DNA of 64,000 bases from Candidatus Barnesiella excrementigallinarum (GCA_019114445.1 DXFL01000019.1:1-64000); one strand, 5' to 3'. Positions 1 to 9,160 are shown, numbered from the stretch's first letter. The notes: generated by a model from the sequence alone, not told the origin. Numbers and translations are program-made.

Positions 1-1185
1 TTCATTTGCTCTGCCATACTGTACCTCGGCCTTATCGGAGGCTCGACTATGGGACTATATGCACAAACCGAAAACGGTGAGACCAATTCTATTGTCGCCG
101 ATACTGCGGCTACGCCCCATATAAAGGAACAAAAAACGAATATCTTTCAAAAAGTACTGAACTACTTTGAAAATTCGAATAAACCCGAACCCGACAAAAA
201 ATTCGACTTCGGAATCTTGGGTGGTCCCCACTACTCCTCCACCACAAAACTGGGTATAGGTATCGTCGCCTCCGGCTCGTACCGTATGCGCAACGATTCC
301 ATTACCCGCCGCTCCAACGTCTCGCTCTATGGCGATGCCACCACCAGCGGATTCTTGCTGATAGGCTTACGGGGGAACAACATTTTCCCCGAAAACCGAT
401 ACCGTATAGATTACGACTTTTTCCTCTATACATTCCCCAGCGATTTTTGGGGTATCGGCTATACCAACGGGAACAACAATGCCAACAAAAGTTCGTATAA
501 CCGGCTCGAAACCATTTTGCGTGTCGACTGGCTGGCACAGTTTCACAAATACCTCTACGGCGGTATCTCCACAGGCTTCAACTGGGTTAAAGGTTCCGAC
601 TTTACCAAGCCGCAACTTCTCGTAGGCGAAGCGCACGAAGTAACCAGTACCAGTTTGGGAGTTACCCTTATATACGACAGCCGCGATTTTATTACCAATG
701 CGGCAAAAGGAATCTATGTAAGGATAAACCAACGATTTTTCCCGGAGTTCCTCGGCAACAAAAATCCTTTCACCCGCACCGATTTCACCTTCGACAACTA
801 TCACCGGCTATGGGAAGGCGCAATCCTTGCCTTCGACCTGAACGGCGAATTCAACTATGGGAAAGTACCCTGGAATATGCTTGCGACACTGGGAGGTTCG
901 AGCCGTATGCGGGGATACTACGAAGGCCGATACCGCGACAAAAATTCGATCGAAGCTCAAATAGAGTTACGACAGCATATTTGGCACCGAAACGGAATTG
1001 CCCTATGGGTAGGTGCCGGCAACGTATTCCCCTCTTTCGACCGTTTCCAATGGAACCACACCTTACCGAACTACGGGATTGGTTACCGCTGGGAATTTAA
1101 AGACCGGGTGAACATACGTATCGATTACGGGTTTGGTAAAAAAGGACAATCGGGATTCATATTCAACATCAATGAAGCATTTTAA
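1..1185 (+). CDS. Omp85/BamA-like surface antigen barrel (5' end missing)
   Basis: The reading frame is open from the first base, so the true start lies upstream of the window; the ATG at 49 is internal. The visible N-terminus is the hydrophobic end of a signal peptide (LYLGLIGGSTMGLYAQ), so little is missing. The 394 visible residues are rich in alternating aromatic strands. They contain an Omp85-type motif near residues 300-312 (GGSSRMRGYYEGRYRD) and end in phenylalanine, as outer-membrane barrels do. No POTRA domains fit in this length, so it resembles short D15-family barrel proteins rather than BamA itself. Its stop overlaps the start of the downstream phosphoethanolamine transferase, suggesting joint expression. 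Substrate or partner is unknown. Confidence 0.75.
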   Translation, partial: FICSAILYLGLIGGSTMGLYAQTENGETNSIVADTAATPHIKEQKTNIFQKVLNYFENSNKPEPDKKFDFGILGGPHYSSTTKLGIGIVASGSYRMRNDSITRRSNVSLYGDATTSGFLLIGLRGNNIFPENRYRIDYDFFLYTFPSDFWGIGYTNGNNNANKSSYNRLETILRVDWLAQFHKYLYGGISTGFNWVKGSDFTKPQLLVGEAHEVTSTSLGVTLIYDSRDFITNAAKGIYVRINQRFFPEFLGNKNPFTRTDFTFDNYHRLWEGAILAFDLNGEFNYGKVPWNMLATLGGSSRMRGYYEGRYRDKNSIEAQIELRQHIWHRNGIALWVGAGNVFPSFDRFQWNHTLPNYGIGYRWEFKDRVNIRIDYGFGKKGQSGFIFNINEAF

Positions 1186-2857
1186 CCGACTGTTCACACA
1201 GCAACGATTGTTCGTACTCTTTTTGGGAATCATGTTGGTTCCCAATATTTTTCTATGCTTTACCGAACCGCTTCCCCTTCTCTTCAAAGGGAGTTACCTA
1301 CTCATTCCGGGAGCACTTTATCTGCTGTTGTTGAATCTTTCCCGCAAGCCGGGCATTACCTTTTGGGCTCTCCTCCCGCTCCATTTTGTCGGCGCGTTCC
1401 AACTGGTATTGCTCTATCTTTTTGGCAACTCGGTCATCGCCTCCGATATGTTCCTCAATATGTTCACCACCAACAGCGGCGAAGCCTTCGAACTGCTCGG
1501 CAAGCTGGCACCGGCGGTCATAGGGGTATTTTTGCTCTATATCCCTGCATTAGCGCTTGCCGTCTATTCCATACGCCGACCCGACACCCTTCGGCCCCTC
1601 TTCCGAAAAAGAGTATTCATGCTGGCCTTGATCATGCTCTGCTGCGGAGTGTTCACCTACACCCCTGCCCACCGCAAAGCGCCCCATATAGCCCGGCTCG
1701 ACAACCTCTACCCCATCAACGCCTTCAACAATGCCCGATTTGCCCTCCTCAGTTGGAGGGCCGCCCAAGAGTATCGGCACACCTCCAAAAACTTCGACTA
1801 TCAGGCCGTATCGACAAGAGAATCCAACCTGCCCGAAATCTACATCTTCGTCATTGGCGAAACTTCCCGGGCCGAGAACTGGGGATTATACGGATATGAA
1901 CGGAACACCACTCCGCTACTCTGCGCCCGGCACGATATTATCCGGTTCGACGACGTCCTCACACAAATCAACGCCACCCACAAAAGCGTTCCTCTCATGC
2001 TATGCCCGGCCAGCGCCCTCGATTACGACCAAATCTACCGGCAGAAAAGTTTGATTACGGCATTTAAACAAGCCGGCTTTCACACCGCTTTCATCTCCAA
2101 CCAACTGCGCAACGGTTCGTTTACCGATTTTTTCGCCGACGAAGCCGACTGCACCCTCTACCTTACCGCACCCAAAGACACCCCGCACCTGAACGACAAT
2201 GCCCTGCTGCCGGTCGTCGACTCGTTGCTTCACAGCCAAGCACCGAAACAACTGATCATATTACACACCTACGGCTCCCATTTCAACTATTGCGAACGAT
2301 ACACTCCCGATTGCCGACGATTCACGCCCGACCACATCGAGAAAATAGACCGTAAAAACCGGCAAGCCATGATCAATGCCTATGACAACTCGATTGCTGC
2401 TACCGACCAATTTCTCGACCAAGTAATCGACCGGCTCGACCGTACCGGCAAGACTGCTGCCATGCTATACCTCTCGGACCACGGGGAAGACCTGCTCGAC
2501 GACAGCCGCGAACGATTCTTGCACGCCTCACCACGTCCCACCTACTACCAGTTGCACGTCCCGTGTATCCTTTGGTTTTCGCCCCGCTACACCAGCCAGT
2601 TCCCTCACGACATAGAACAGGCTCAGGCACACCGCATCACCCCCTTCGACTCACGAGTCGCATTTCATACCCTGCTCGACATCGGAGGCATAGCGACCGA
2701 TTACCGCAACGACAAACTCTCGCTCGTGAGCGCCTCATTCCACCCCGGAAAACGGTACTACATGGGCGAACGCAACACTCCTATACCGGTGCAACATATC
2801 CCATTCGGCAAAGAGGATCGCCATGCCTTCGAATTACACAATATCTCGGCCCAATAA
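1172..2857 (+). CDS. EptA-like lipid A phosphoethanolamine transferase
   Basis: A 561-residue inner-membrane protein of the sulfatase-fold phosphoethanolamine transferase family (EptA/MCR-like). It starts with several hydrophobic segments within about residues 10-160. The periplasmic domain follows, with the catalytic motif GETSRAENWGLYGYERNTTP (nucleophile Thr at residue 231) and a metal-site motif SDHGED near residue 450. The family moves phosphoethanolamine from phosphatidylethanolamine to lipid A. I chose the ATG at 1172 because it begins the first hydrophobic stretch; an in-frame GTG at 1133 would add 13 polar residues inside the preceding gene. It overlaps the upstream barrel gene by 14 bases, which indicates translational coupling. 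Lipid A as acceptor is inferred from the family. Confidence 0.85.
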   Translation: MKHFNRLFTQQRLFVLFLGIMLVPNIFLCFTEPLPLLFKGSYLLIPGALYLLLLNLSRKPGITFWALLPLHFVGAFQLVLLYLFGNSVIASDMFLNMFTTNSGEAFELLGKLAPAVIGVFLLYIPALALAVYSIRRPDTLRPLFRKRVFMLALIMLCCGVFTYTPAHRKAPHIARLDNLYPINAFNNARFALLSWRAAQEYRHTSKNFDYQAVSTRESNLPEIYIFVIGETSRAENWGLYGYERNTTPLLCARHDIIRFDDVLTQINATHKSVPLMLCPASALDYDQIYRQKSLITAFKQAGFHTAFISNQLRNGSFTDFFADEADCTLYLTAPKDTPHLNDNALLPVVDSLLHSQAPKQLIILHTYGSHFNYCERYTPDCRRFTPDHIEKIDRKNRQAMINAYDNSIAATDQFLDQVIDRLDRTGKTAAMLYLSDHGEDLLDDSRERFLHASPRPTYYQLHVPCILWFSPRYTSQFPHDIEQAQAHRITPFDSRVAFHTLLDIGGIATDYRNDKLSLVSASFHPGKRYYMGERNTPIPVQHIPFGKEDRHAFELHNISAQ

Positions 2858-3166
2858 AAGATATTTAAATTCTATTTCAAGGCAAGGCAGGATAAATAAA
2901 AATATATTTCATTCATAATCAATATGATAAAAGATCTTATTTTCTTCCCTTTTTATGGCTTAGAAAAAGAGCGAATAAAAAAAGTCATTATATTTGTATG
3001 AAATAGGATACGCCTTAACAAAAAAACTTCAAACGAGCTTGGTTTTTTGCGTGCGACTTTTCCTATATTTGTATGGATAAAATACCGACAAGCCGTATAG
3101 AGAAGGGGAACGCCCAGCTCTACGGTCACCGGCAAAAATCTGTGACAACACCCAAACAAGAGCTAT
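2858..3166 (+). other. Intergenic region with tandem promoter-like boxes
   Basis: A 309-base AT-rich gap with no supported gene and no clear terminator. The 12-base sequence TATATTTGTATG occurs twice, at 2989-3000 and 3064-3075. Each copy starts with a full TAnnTTTG element pointing at the glycosyltransferase at 3167. Confidence 0.6.
3064..3071 (+). promoter_or_regulatory. -7 box, proximal promoter of the DPM-like gene
   Basis: TATATTTG matches the Bacteroidetes -7 consensus. A TTG at 3039-3041 lies 22 bases upstream. An identical box at 2989-2996 may be a second start site. Confidence 0.5.
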
Positions 3167-3928
3167 ATGGACAACATTGCGTCTTCGAGATCAGAATGTA
3201 TCGTTCTCATTCCCACCTACAACGAGAAAGAGAATATCGCTGCGATTATCCATGCCGTATTCGAGCTGCCTCGCCAATTTCATATTCTCATCATCGACGA
3301 CAACTCTCCCGACGGAACCGCCGATATTGTCAAATCGTTGCAAAAGCAATTCCCCGGAGCGCTTCACCTGTTGGAAAGAGCGGGCAAACAGGGATTGGGC
3401 ACGGCCTACATCGCCGGTTTCAAATGGGCTATCGAACATCGGTACGAATTTATTTTCGAAATGGATGCCGATTTCTCCCACAATCCGCAAGACCTCATGA
3501 AACTGCTGGCCGCCTGCAAAACCGGAGGCGCCGATATGGCCATAGGTTCGCGCTACGTAACCGGAGTAAACGTTGTAAACTGGCCTATGGGCCGGGTAAT
3601 GATGTCGTATTTCGCTTCGAAATATGTACGCATCATCACCGGCATGAAGGTGCACGATACCACCGCCGGATTTGTGTGCTACCGGCGACGAGTACTCGAA
3701 ACCATCGGGCTCGACTCTATCCGCTTCAAAGGATATGCCTTTCAAATAGAGATGAAATTCACCACCTACAAATGCGGGTTCCGCATTACCGAAGTTCCCA
3801 TCATATTTATCAACCGGGTACTGGGCGAAAGTAAAATGAACAGCAGTATCTTTGGAGAGGCGGTATTCGGAGTCATCAGGCTGAAAATTGACAGTTGGTT
3901 CCGCAAATATCCCAAACCGATATACTAA
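3167..3928 (+). CDS. Polyprenol-phosphate mannosyltransferase-like GT2 enzyme (DPM1 type)
   Basis: A 253-residue family 2 glycosyltransferase of the dolichol/polyprenol-phosphate mannose synthase type, which moves a sugar from a GDP- or UDP-sugar to a lipid phosphate at the inner membrane face. Visible motifs are IPTYNEKENI (residues 15-24), the nucleotide-binding IIDDNSPDGT (about 46-55), the DxD-like MDADFSHNP (about 106) and the C-terminal RVLGESKMN. No C-terminal membrane domain is present, so it is the soluble single-domain form. Its stop lies 26 bases before pyrC, so the two may share a transcript. The exact sugar cannot be read from the sequence. Confidence 0.85.
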   Translation: MDNIASSRSECIVLIPTYNEKENIAAIIHAVFELPRQFHILIIDDNSPDGTADIVKSLQKQFPGALHLLERAGKQGLGTAYIAGFKWAIEHRYEFIFEMDADFSHNPQDLMKLLAACKTGGADMAIGSRYVTGVNVVNWPMGRVMMSYFASKYVRIITGMKVHDTTAGFVCYRRRVLETIGLDSIRFKGYAFQIEMKFTTYKCGFRITEVPIIFINRVLGESKMNSSIFGEAVFGVIRLKIDSWFRKYPKPIY

Positions 3929-3954
3929 CCCCCTCAAATATAGACGTACCGACC

Positions 3955-5304
3955 ATGTGCAGGACAATCATCAAAAACGGAATGATCGTAAATGAAGGCT
4001 CGCACTTTGTCGGGTCGATCATAATCGACGGTGAGTTTATCGAAACCATCATACCGGGCGAACTTCCCGGCCATATTGCCGACACCGCCCAACGTATGGT
4101 CGATGCCAAAGGAAAATGGATATTACCCGGCGTAATCGACGACCAAGTGCATTTCAGGGAACCGGGGCTCACCCACAAAGCCGAAATCGCCACCGAATCG
4201 ATTGCCGCAGTGGCGGGTGGGGTCACGTCGTTTATGGATATGCCCAACACACTCCCCCAAACAACCTCGCTCGAAGCGCTCGAATGGAAGTACAACCGCG
4301 CGGCCGAAGTGTCACCTGCCAATTACTCGTTCTACATCGGTGCCACCAACGACAACTTCGAGGTTCTCAAACGGGTCGATTTCTCGCAAGTTTGCGGAGT
4401 AAAAATATTCATGGGATCATCGACCGGCAATATGCTCGTCGACAACGATACATCGCTGCGGAAAATCTTCGCCGAAATTCCGGCGCTCATTGCCGTGCAT
4501 TGCGAAAAGGAAGAGATTATACAAGCCAACAAAAAATACTATACCGAACGGTTCGGCGAAGAGTTGCCCATCTTCTTCCACCCGCTCATTCGTAGTGCCG
4601 AAGCTTGCTATGCGTCATCGGCACAAGCCGTGGAACTCGCCACACAATACGGCACCCGGCTACACTTGCTACACCTGTCGACCGCACGGGAAACCACCCT
4701 GCTCGATCAGTCGCCGCTCTCCGAAAAACGCATTACCGGCGAAGTGTGCGTACACCACCTTTGGTTCGACGACAACGACTATGCCCAATACGGGAACCGA
4801 GTAAAATGGAATCCGGCCATCAAAACCTGCGGCGACCGTCAAGCCCTGCGCGAAGCCCTGCACAACAACCGGCTCGATGTCGTTGCCACCGACCATGCTC
4901 CCCACCTGTGGAGCGAGAAACAAGGCTCGTGCCTCAAAGCCGCTTCGGGCGGTCCATTGGTACAACACTCCCTGCAACTCATGTTGGAATTGTCTCAACA
5001 AGGCGTATTTACCCTCGAACAAGTTGTCGAAAAAATGTGCCATGCCCCGGCTCAACTCTATCGCATAGATCGTCGAGGACATCTTCGTCCCGGATATTAT
5101 GCCGACCTCGTTGTAGTCGATCCCTGCAAGCCCTATACGGTCACACCCGAAAATATCCTGTCGAAATGCCGTTGGTCGCCCTTCGAAGGTCATACCTTCC
5201 CCGCCACAATCGAACGCACCTTTGTCAACGGCCACGAAGTGTTTGCCGAAGGAAAACCTTCGGGAAAAACACAGGGGAAACGACTGGCATTTCGAACCGA
5301 CTGA
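3955..5304 (+). CDS. pyrC: Dihydroorotase
   Basis: A 449-residue dihydroorotase that cyclises carbamoyl aspartate to dihydroorotate in pyrimidine synthesis. The signature DDQVHFREPGLTHK (residues 62-75), VKIFMGSSTGNM (with the lysine expected to be carboxylated), AVHCE, LHLLHLST and ATDHAPH give the metal-site residues of an amidohydrolase. The first histidine of the usual HxH pair is glutamine (Gln64-Val65-His66), which I recall from other Bacteroidales dihydroorotases. The ATG at 3955 was chosen because an upstream in-frame start would lie inside the preceding gene and the family begins close to this residue. Confidence 0.93.
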   Translation: MCRTIIKNGMIVNEGSHFVGSIIIDGEFIETIIPGELPGHIADTAQRMVDAKGKWILPGVIDDQVHFREPGLTHKAEIATESIAAVAGGVTSFMDMPNTLPQTTSLEALEWKYNRAAEVSPANYSFYIGATNDNFEVLKRVDFSQVCGVKIFMGSSTGNMLVDNDTSLRKIFAEIPALIAVHCEKEEIIQANKKYYTERFGEELPIFFHPLIRSAEACYASSAQAVELATQYGTRLHLLHLSTARETTLLDQSPLSEKRITGEVCVHHLWFDDNDYAQYGNRVKWNPAIKTCGDRQALREALHNNRLDVVATDHAPHLWSEKQGSCLKAASGGPLVQHSLQLMLELSQQGVFTLEQVVEKMCHAPAQLYRIDRRGHLRPGYYADLVVVDPCKPYTVTPENILSKCRWSPFEGHTFPATIERTFVNGHEVFAEGKPSGKTQGKRLAFRTD

Positions 5305-5314
5305 ATAAAAATCG

Positions 5315-5351
5315 AAGGGGTGTTAATAGAGGTTCACACTCCTTAATTTTT
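5315..5351 (+). terminator. Probable intrinsic terminator after pyrC
   Basis: AAGGGGTGT (5315-5323) pairs with ACACTCCTT (5336-5344) with one G-U pair and a 12-base loop, followed by AATTTTT. It lies 11 bases after the pyrC stop. Confidence 0.6.
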
Positions 5352-5460
5352 CATAAAAGTTCATTCCCTCAAAAGATAGAAGTAATTTTTCGTAGATTTT
5401 TATTCCAAAGTTTACTACTTTTATCCTATAAAATAATGCTGTTTTATACTAACATCACAC

Positions 5461-5525
5461 ATTAGGCTTATTCATCTTGCACCCGTAGCGTATCTTTTAC
5501 CTTACCGAACAAGATTAGGCTTATT
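5461..5525. repeat. 12-base direct repeat upstream of the alkaline phosphatase
   Basis: ATTAGGCTTATT occurs at 5461-5472 and again at 5514-5525, 53 bases apart (about five helical turns), within 120 bases of the alkaline phosphatase start. It may be a regulator binding pair; the factor is unknown. Confidence 0.4.
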
Positions 5526-5579
5526 TGCGTCAATACAAAAAACACAACATATTCATTTCAATAAAACAGATCTACTCTC

Positions 5580-6983
5580 ATGAAAACTTTCTCGAAAAAA
5601 TGGGTCGCAGCACTCTTGATTCTACTCTGCTCGACAACAATCTCAGCCAAAATGCCCAAATACATATTTTACTGTATAGGCGATGGCATGAGTTTCTCAC
5701 ACGTTACGGCTACACAACTGTACTACGAACATGGGAACTACCACAACGGCGAAGAATCTTTGATATTTCTCGATTTTCCGGTTCGATCGGCCATCAGGAC
5801 CTATGCCAACAACAGCCTCATTACCTGTTCGGCTGCTGCCGGTACAGCCTTAGCCACCGGACACAAGACCAATTTGGAACACATCGGAATCGATCCCGAT
5901 AAAAAACCGCTCACTTCCATCGCCAAACAATTACGAGACAAAGGATACGGAATCGGAATCATTACCAGCGGACAACTCGACGACGCTACTCCCGCCGCTT
6001 TCTATGCTACACAAATGAGAAAAGAAGCCTACCTTATCGGGAAAGATGGAGCAGACAGCCAATTCGACTTCTTGGCGGGCAGTACCGTAAGAAGACTTTA
6101 CGACACAATTCCCGAAAACCCCTATCTATTCGACTACTACCAACAAAAAGGCTATACGATATGCCGAGGCCCCGAAGGCTATAATGCGCACAAAAATGCC
6201 GATAAAATACTTTTGCTCGACGCCGATTCGACCCTCCGCTCTTGGCTCCCCTACTTTATCGAAAGAGAACCCGACCAAATGGGCTTGGAATTTATGGTTC
6301 AAGCCGGCATCGAGAAACTATACAATAACAAGCAAAAGAAAGGTTTCTTTATGATGATCGAAGCCGCCAGTATCGACCACGCCTCTCACCCCCGCGATTT
6401 AGCCACGGCCATTAAAGAGACCATCGAATTCGACCAAAGCATACGCATTGCCTACGAATTTTACAAAAAGCATCCCGACGAAACCCTCATCATCGTTACA
6501 GCCGACCACGAAACCGGTGGCCTTACCATAGGCGAAGGGACTTTACGGCCCCTCTATATGGAGTATGTGAACTATCAAACCATGTCCAAAGAATCTCTTT
6601 CCAAACTATTCAGCAAAATGAGGCAGACCGGCGAAATAGACACTTGGGAAAAGGCAAAAAAAATATTGGCCCAAAACACCGGGCTGTGGGACAAAATACC
6701 GGTGAATGCAGGTGAAGAGGCCCAACTTATGCAGTGCTATTACGAAACCGTACAAAAGAAAAGCTCCAAAAAAGAGATTACGTTATATACCAACAGCGAA
6801 CCGCTCATTGCCGATGCCATTGCCTTGCTTAATAAAAAAATAGGAGTAGGCTGGACGACTTTCTCCCATACAGGTAGTTTCGTTCCGTTCTATGCCATCG
6901 GCAGCCAAGCATCCCTCTTCGGGACACTAAACGACAATACCGAAATACCTAATACCCTGCGGAAAATCATGAAAATAAAATAA
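5580..6983 (+). CDS. Secreted alkaline phosphatase
   Basis: A 467-residue alkaline phosphatase-superfamily enzyme that releases phosphate from organic monoesters outside the inner membrane. Residues 1-23 form a signal peptide (KKWVAALLILLCSTTISA). The first metal site is CIGDGMS (Asp35). The nucleophile is Ser84 in TCSAAAGTALATGHKT, matching the PhoA motif. DHASHPRDL and TADHETGG supply the other metal ligands. It stands alone between two terminators, so it is monocistronic. A phosphate-responsive control is plausible but not shown; a direct repeat lies upstream. The length fits the PhoA family. Confidence 0.9.
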   Translation: MKTFSKKWVAALLILLCSTTISAKMPKYIFYCIGDGMSFSHVTATQLYYEHGNYHNGEESLIFLDFPVRSAIRTYANNSLITCSAAAGTALATGHKTNLEHIGIDPDKKPLTSIAKQLRDKGYGIGIITSGQLDDATPAAFYATQMRKEAYLIGKDGADSQFDFLAGSTVRRLYDTIPENPYLFDYYQQKGYTICRGPEGYNAHKNADKILLLDADSTLRSWLPYFIEREPDQMGLEFMVQAGIEKLYNNKQKKGFFMMIEAASIDHASHPRDLATAIKETIEFDQSIRIAYEFYKKHPDETLIIVTADHETGGLTIGEGTLRPLYMEYVNYQTMSKESLSKLFSKMRQTGEIDTWEKAKKILAQNTGLWDKIPVNAGEEAQLMQCYYETVQKKSSKKEITLYTNSEPLIADAIALLNKKIGVGWTTFSHTGSFVPFYAIGSQASLFGTLNDNTEIPNTLRKIMKIK

Positions 6984-7014
6984 ACACGCCGAAACTTTTA
7001 TCGGGCAAAAATCA

Positions 7015-7058
7015 TTTGAGGCGGGGACGTTCAAACATCTCCGCCTCAAATATTTTTT
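7015..7058 (+). terminator. Intrinsic terminator after alkaline phosphatase
   Basis: TTTGAGGCGG (7015-7024) pairs with CCGCCTCAAA (7041-7050), followed by TATTTTTT. Confidence 0.85.
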
Positions 7059-7080
7059 AGCAAGCATTATCGAATCGCAC

Positions 7081-7113
7081 AAAAAAAGAGCTATTCCCTC
7101 GCGGGAGTAGCTC
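7081..7113 (-). terminator. Intrinsic terminator after the small lipoprotein gene
   Basis: An 11-base stem around TCGC (7088-7113, GAGCTA paired with TAGCTC at the base, one wobble) is followed on the minus strand by seven T residues (7081-7087). Confidence 0.8.
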
Positions 7114-7139
7114 CAATTCTTTTCTTTTCGAGTTGCAAA

Positions 7140-7340
7140 TTATTCAGCAACAACAGCAGCAGCTGTATCAACAGCAGCAGAGTCAACAGCAACAGTATCA
7201 ACTACTTCTACTGCAACTTCTTCTACAACAGCAACACTGTCAGTAGCTTCTGTAGATTCAGCAGCTTTATTGCCACAAGAAGCGAAAGACATTGCAAATG
7301 CAACAGCGAAGAACAAAACTAACTTTTTCATTTCCTTCAA
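7140..7340 (-). CDS. Small Ala/Val-rich lipoprotein, function unknown
   Basis: A 66-residue protein with a lipoprotein signal peptide ending in the lipobox FASC (Cys22). The mature 45 residues are almost only Ala, Val, Asp, Glu, Ser and Thr in short repeating units (VAVVEE, VAVEVVDT, VAVDSAAVDTAA). It is strongly acidic with no aromatic residue after the lipobox. I do not recognise a function; a surface or periplasmic tether is only a guess. An alternative start three codons in (7331) gives MKKLVLFF. A TACCTTTG box at 7381-7388 and a strong terminator show it is a stand-alone transcription unit, which supports it being real. Confidence 0.75.
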   Translation of the reverse strand: MKEMKKLVLFFAVAFAMSFASCGNKAAESTEATDSVAVVEEVAVEVVDTVAVDSAAVDTAAAVVAE

Positions 7341-7380
7341 ATTAAAGATAAAACAATATTTTTTTGCTTCAAAAACGATA

Positions 7381-7388
7381 CAAAGGTA
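7381..7388 (-). promoter_or_regulatory. -7 box of the small lipoprotein gene
   Basis: Minus-strand TACCTTTG, about 41 bases upstream of the start codon; no clear -33 element. Confidence 0.5.
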
Positions 7389-7473
7389 TACATTCTTTTT
7401 ATATGTTGTACATCTAAACTTACTTTTTTTTCAGAATCTTTTTATTTTTCTATAAAAAATCTCTCAAAAAGGG

Positions 7474-9135
7474 TCAATTATCATATAAATACCGCTTTAT
7501 ACTCCGTTTCGGTGTCTTTTCAAACTCGTTGGGATAAAGTTGGATACGAGATATTTGTTCGTAAGGAGCCAACATTTTGTTTAAATTATTTCGAACTTCC
7601 TCCATCGCCATAGGCAAATCGCGGTTAGAAACACCGTAACTGTCCATTGCTTCATAATCGGGACACACCAAAGCAACCAGTTTTCCTTCACGTTCCACCA
7701 CCAAACTCTCCATTACAAACGGCATATTGTTTAGCTTTGCTTCTATCTCCTCGGGATAGATATTCTGCCCGTTCGAAGTAAGAATCATCGTTTTATAACG
7801 GCCTTTTATAAATATGGTACCGTCGGGAGTCATGGTTCCCATATCGCCGGTGTGCAACCAGCCCTCTTCATCGAAAACAGCTTTGGTTGCCTCCTCGTTT
7901 TTGTAATAACCTTTCATTACATGTTCTCCGCGCACACAGATCTCGCCCGGTATGTTTTCGGGGTCGAGCGAATCGATTTTGGTTTCGACATATCCAAACA
8001 ACGTACGTCCCGAAGAACCCGGTCGGAACTCCCTGTGCGGCGTGTAACTTATCAGGGGGGCACATTCGGTCATTCCGTATCCTACGGTAAAGGGGAATTT
8101 TATCTTATGCAAAAAGGCCTCGACCTCGCGATTGATAGGGGCCCCTCCTACAATTACCTCTTCGAACCGTCCTCCAAAGGCATCGGTAAGTTTCTTACGT
8201 ACTTGACCGTAAATACGGCTGTCCAATATAGGAATATTCAAGGCCCAGCGCATAGGGGTTTTGTTCAGTAACGGTTGTATTTGCTTCTTATAAATTTTCT
8301 CCAATATCAACGGTACGCAAATAATCAAATTGGGCCGTACCTCCTCCAATGCCTTCAATAGAATTTTAGGCGAAGGGACTTTCCCCAACAAAGTAACGTG
8401 TGTACCTACGGCCAACGGCACCAACAAATCGAAAGCGCAACCATAAGCATGAGCCAACGGCAAAAACGAAATACACTTGCTACCCCTGTAATGCAAATGC
8501 GAACGAATACCAAACATGACATTGCCCGCCAAATTATTGCCGGTAAGCATTACTCCCTTGCTGAATCCCGTGGTTCCCGAAGTATAATTAATGAGTATTA
8601 CCTTGTCATTATCCAAATCGGCATATTTTATATCTTCCCGGGAAAATCCATTCGGATAAGCAAGCTTGAACCGACGTTTCATGTCGCGCAAACATTTTGC
8701 AATCTCTTCTCCGTCGCGTTGCACCAGACAAGAAAAATCTTGCAACGAAATGGCCGCACGCACCTCAGGAAGTTTTTCCATCTCGATATTTTCCCAAATG
8801 TGATCTCCCACAAAAAGCAATACCGAATCGGAATGATTAATAATATGGTGTATGTCGTGCGGGTTGAACTCTTGCAAAATAGGGACCAAAATAGCTCCAT
8901 ACGACACCGTAGCCATGAAAGCGACACACCAATTGGGCGTGTTTTTGCCCACCAAAGCAATTTTGTCGCCCCTGCGGATTTGACAATGACGGAAGAGAAT
9001 ATGCAACTTGGCTATCTCCCGAGCCATATCCTGATAGGTATAACTTCGCTGTTCGTTGTAATCGGTTAACGCTGGCAAATCCCAATTTTCACGAAAACTC
9101 GACTCATATATCTTTATAAAATTTTCGGGAATCAT
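7474..9135 (-). CDS. Long-chain fatty acid-CoA ligase (AMP-forming)
   Basis: A 553-residue member of the ANL adenylating superfamily. The P-loop-like motif YTSGTTGFSKG is at residues 184-194, GYGMTE near 350 and GWLHTGDMG near 420, with the C-terminal lysine region KTPKRSIKRYL at the end. It activates a carboxylic acid, most likely a long-chain fatty acid, as acyl-AMP and then acyl-CoA. It is probably cytosolic or membrane-peripheral. No other fatty-acid genes are adjacent, so the substrate is inferred from family resemblance to FadD/FACL proteins. It is monocistronic and divergent from mtaB. Confidence 0.85.
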   Translation of the reverse strand: MIPENFIKIYESSFRENWDLPALTDYNEQRSYTYQDMAREIAKLHILFRHCQIRRGDKIALVGKNTPNWCVAFMATVSYGAILVPILQEFNPHDIHHIINHSDSVLLFVGDHIWENIEMEKLPEVRAAISLQDFSCLVQRDGEEIAKCLRDMKRRFKLAYPNGFSREDIKYADLDNDKVILINYTSGTTGFSKGVMLTGNNLAGNVMFGIRSHLHYRGSKCISFLPLAHAYGCAFDLLVPLAVGTHVTLLGKVPSPKILLKALEEVRPNLIICVPLILEKIYKKQIQPLLNKTPMRWALNIPILDSRIYGQVRKKLTDAFGGRFEEVIVGGAPINREVEAFLHKIKFPFTVGYGMTECAPLISYTPHREFRPGSSGRTLFGYVETKIDSLDPENIPGEICVRGEHVMKGYYKNEEATKAVFDEEGWLHTGDMGTMTPDGTIFIKGRYKTMILTSNGQNIYPEEIEAKLNNMPFVMESLVVEREGKLVALVCPDYEAMDSYGVSNRDLPMAMEEVRNNLNKMLAPYEQISRIQLYPNEFEKTPKRSIKRYLYDN

Positions 9136-9160
9136 AGTTGAAAATTTAATAGTTTAATCG

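Noticed and set aside
3073-3834. A 253-codon frame overlapping the DPM-like gene
   Set aside because: It is rich in Arg and His and has no motif; the frame at 3167-3928 has clear glycosyltransferase motifs.
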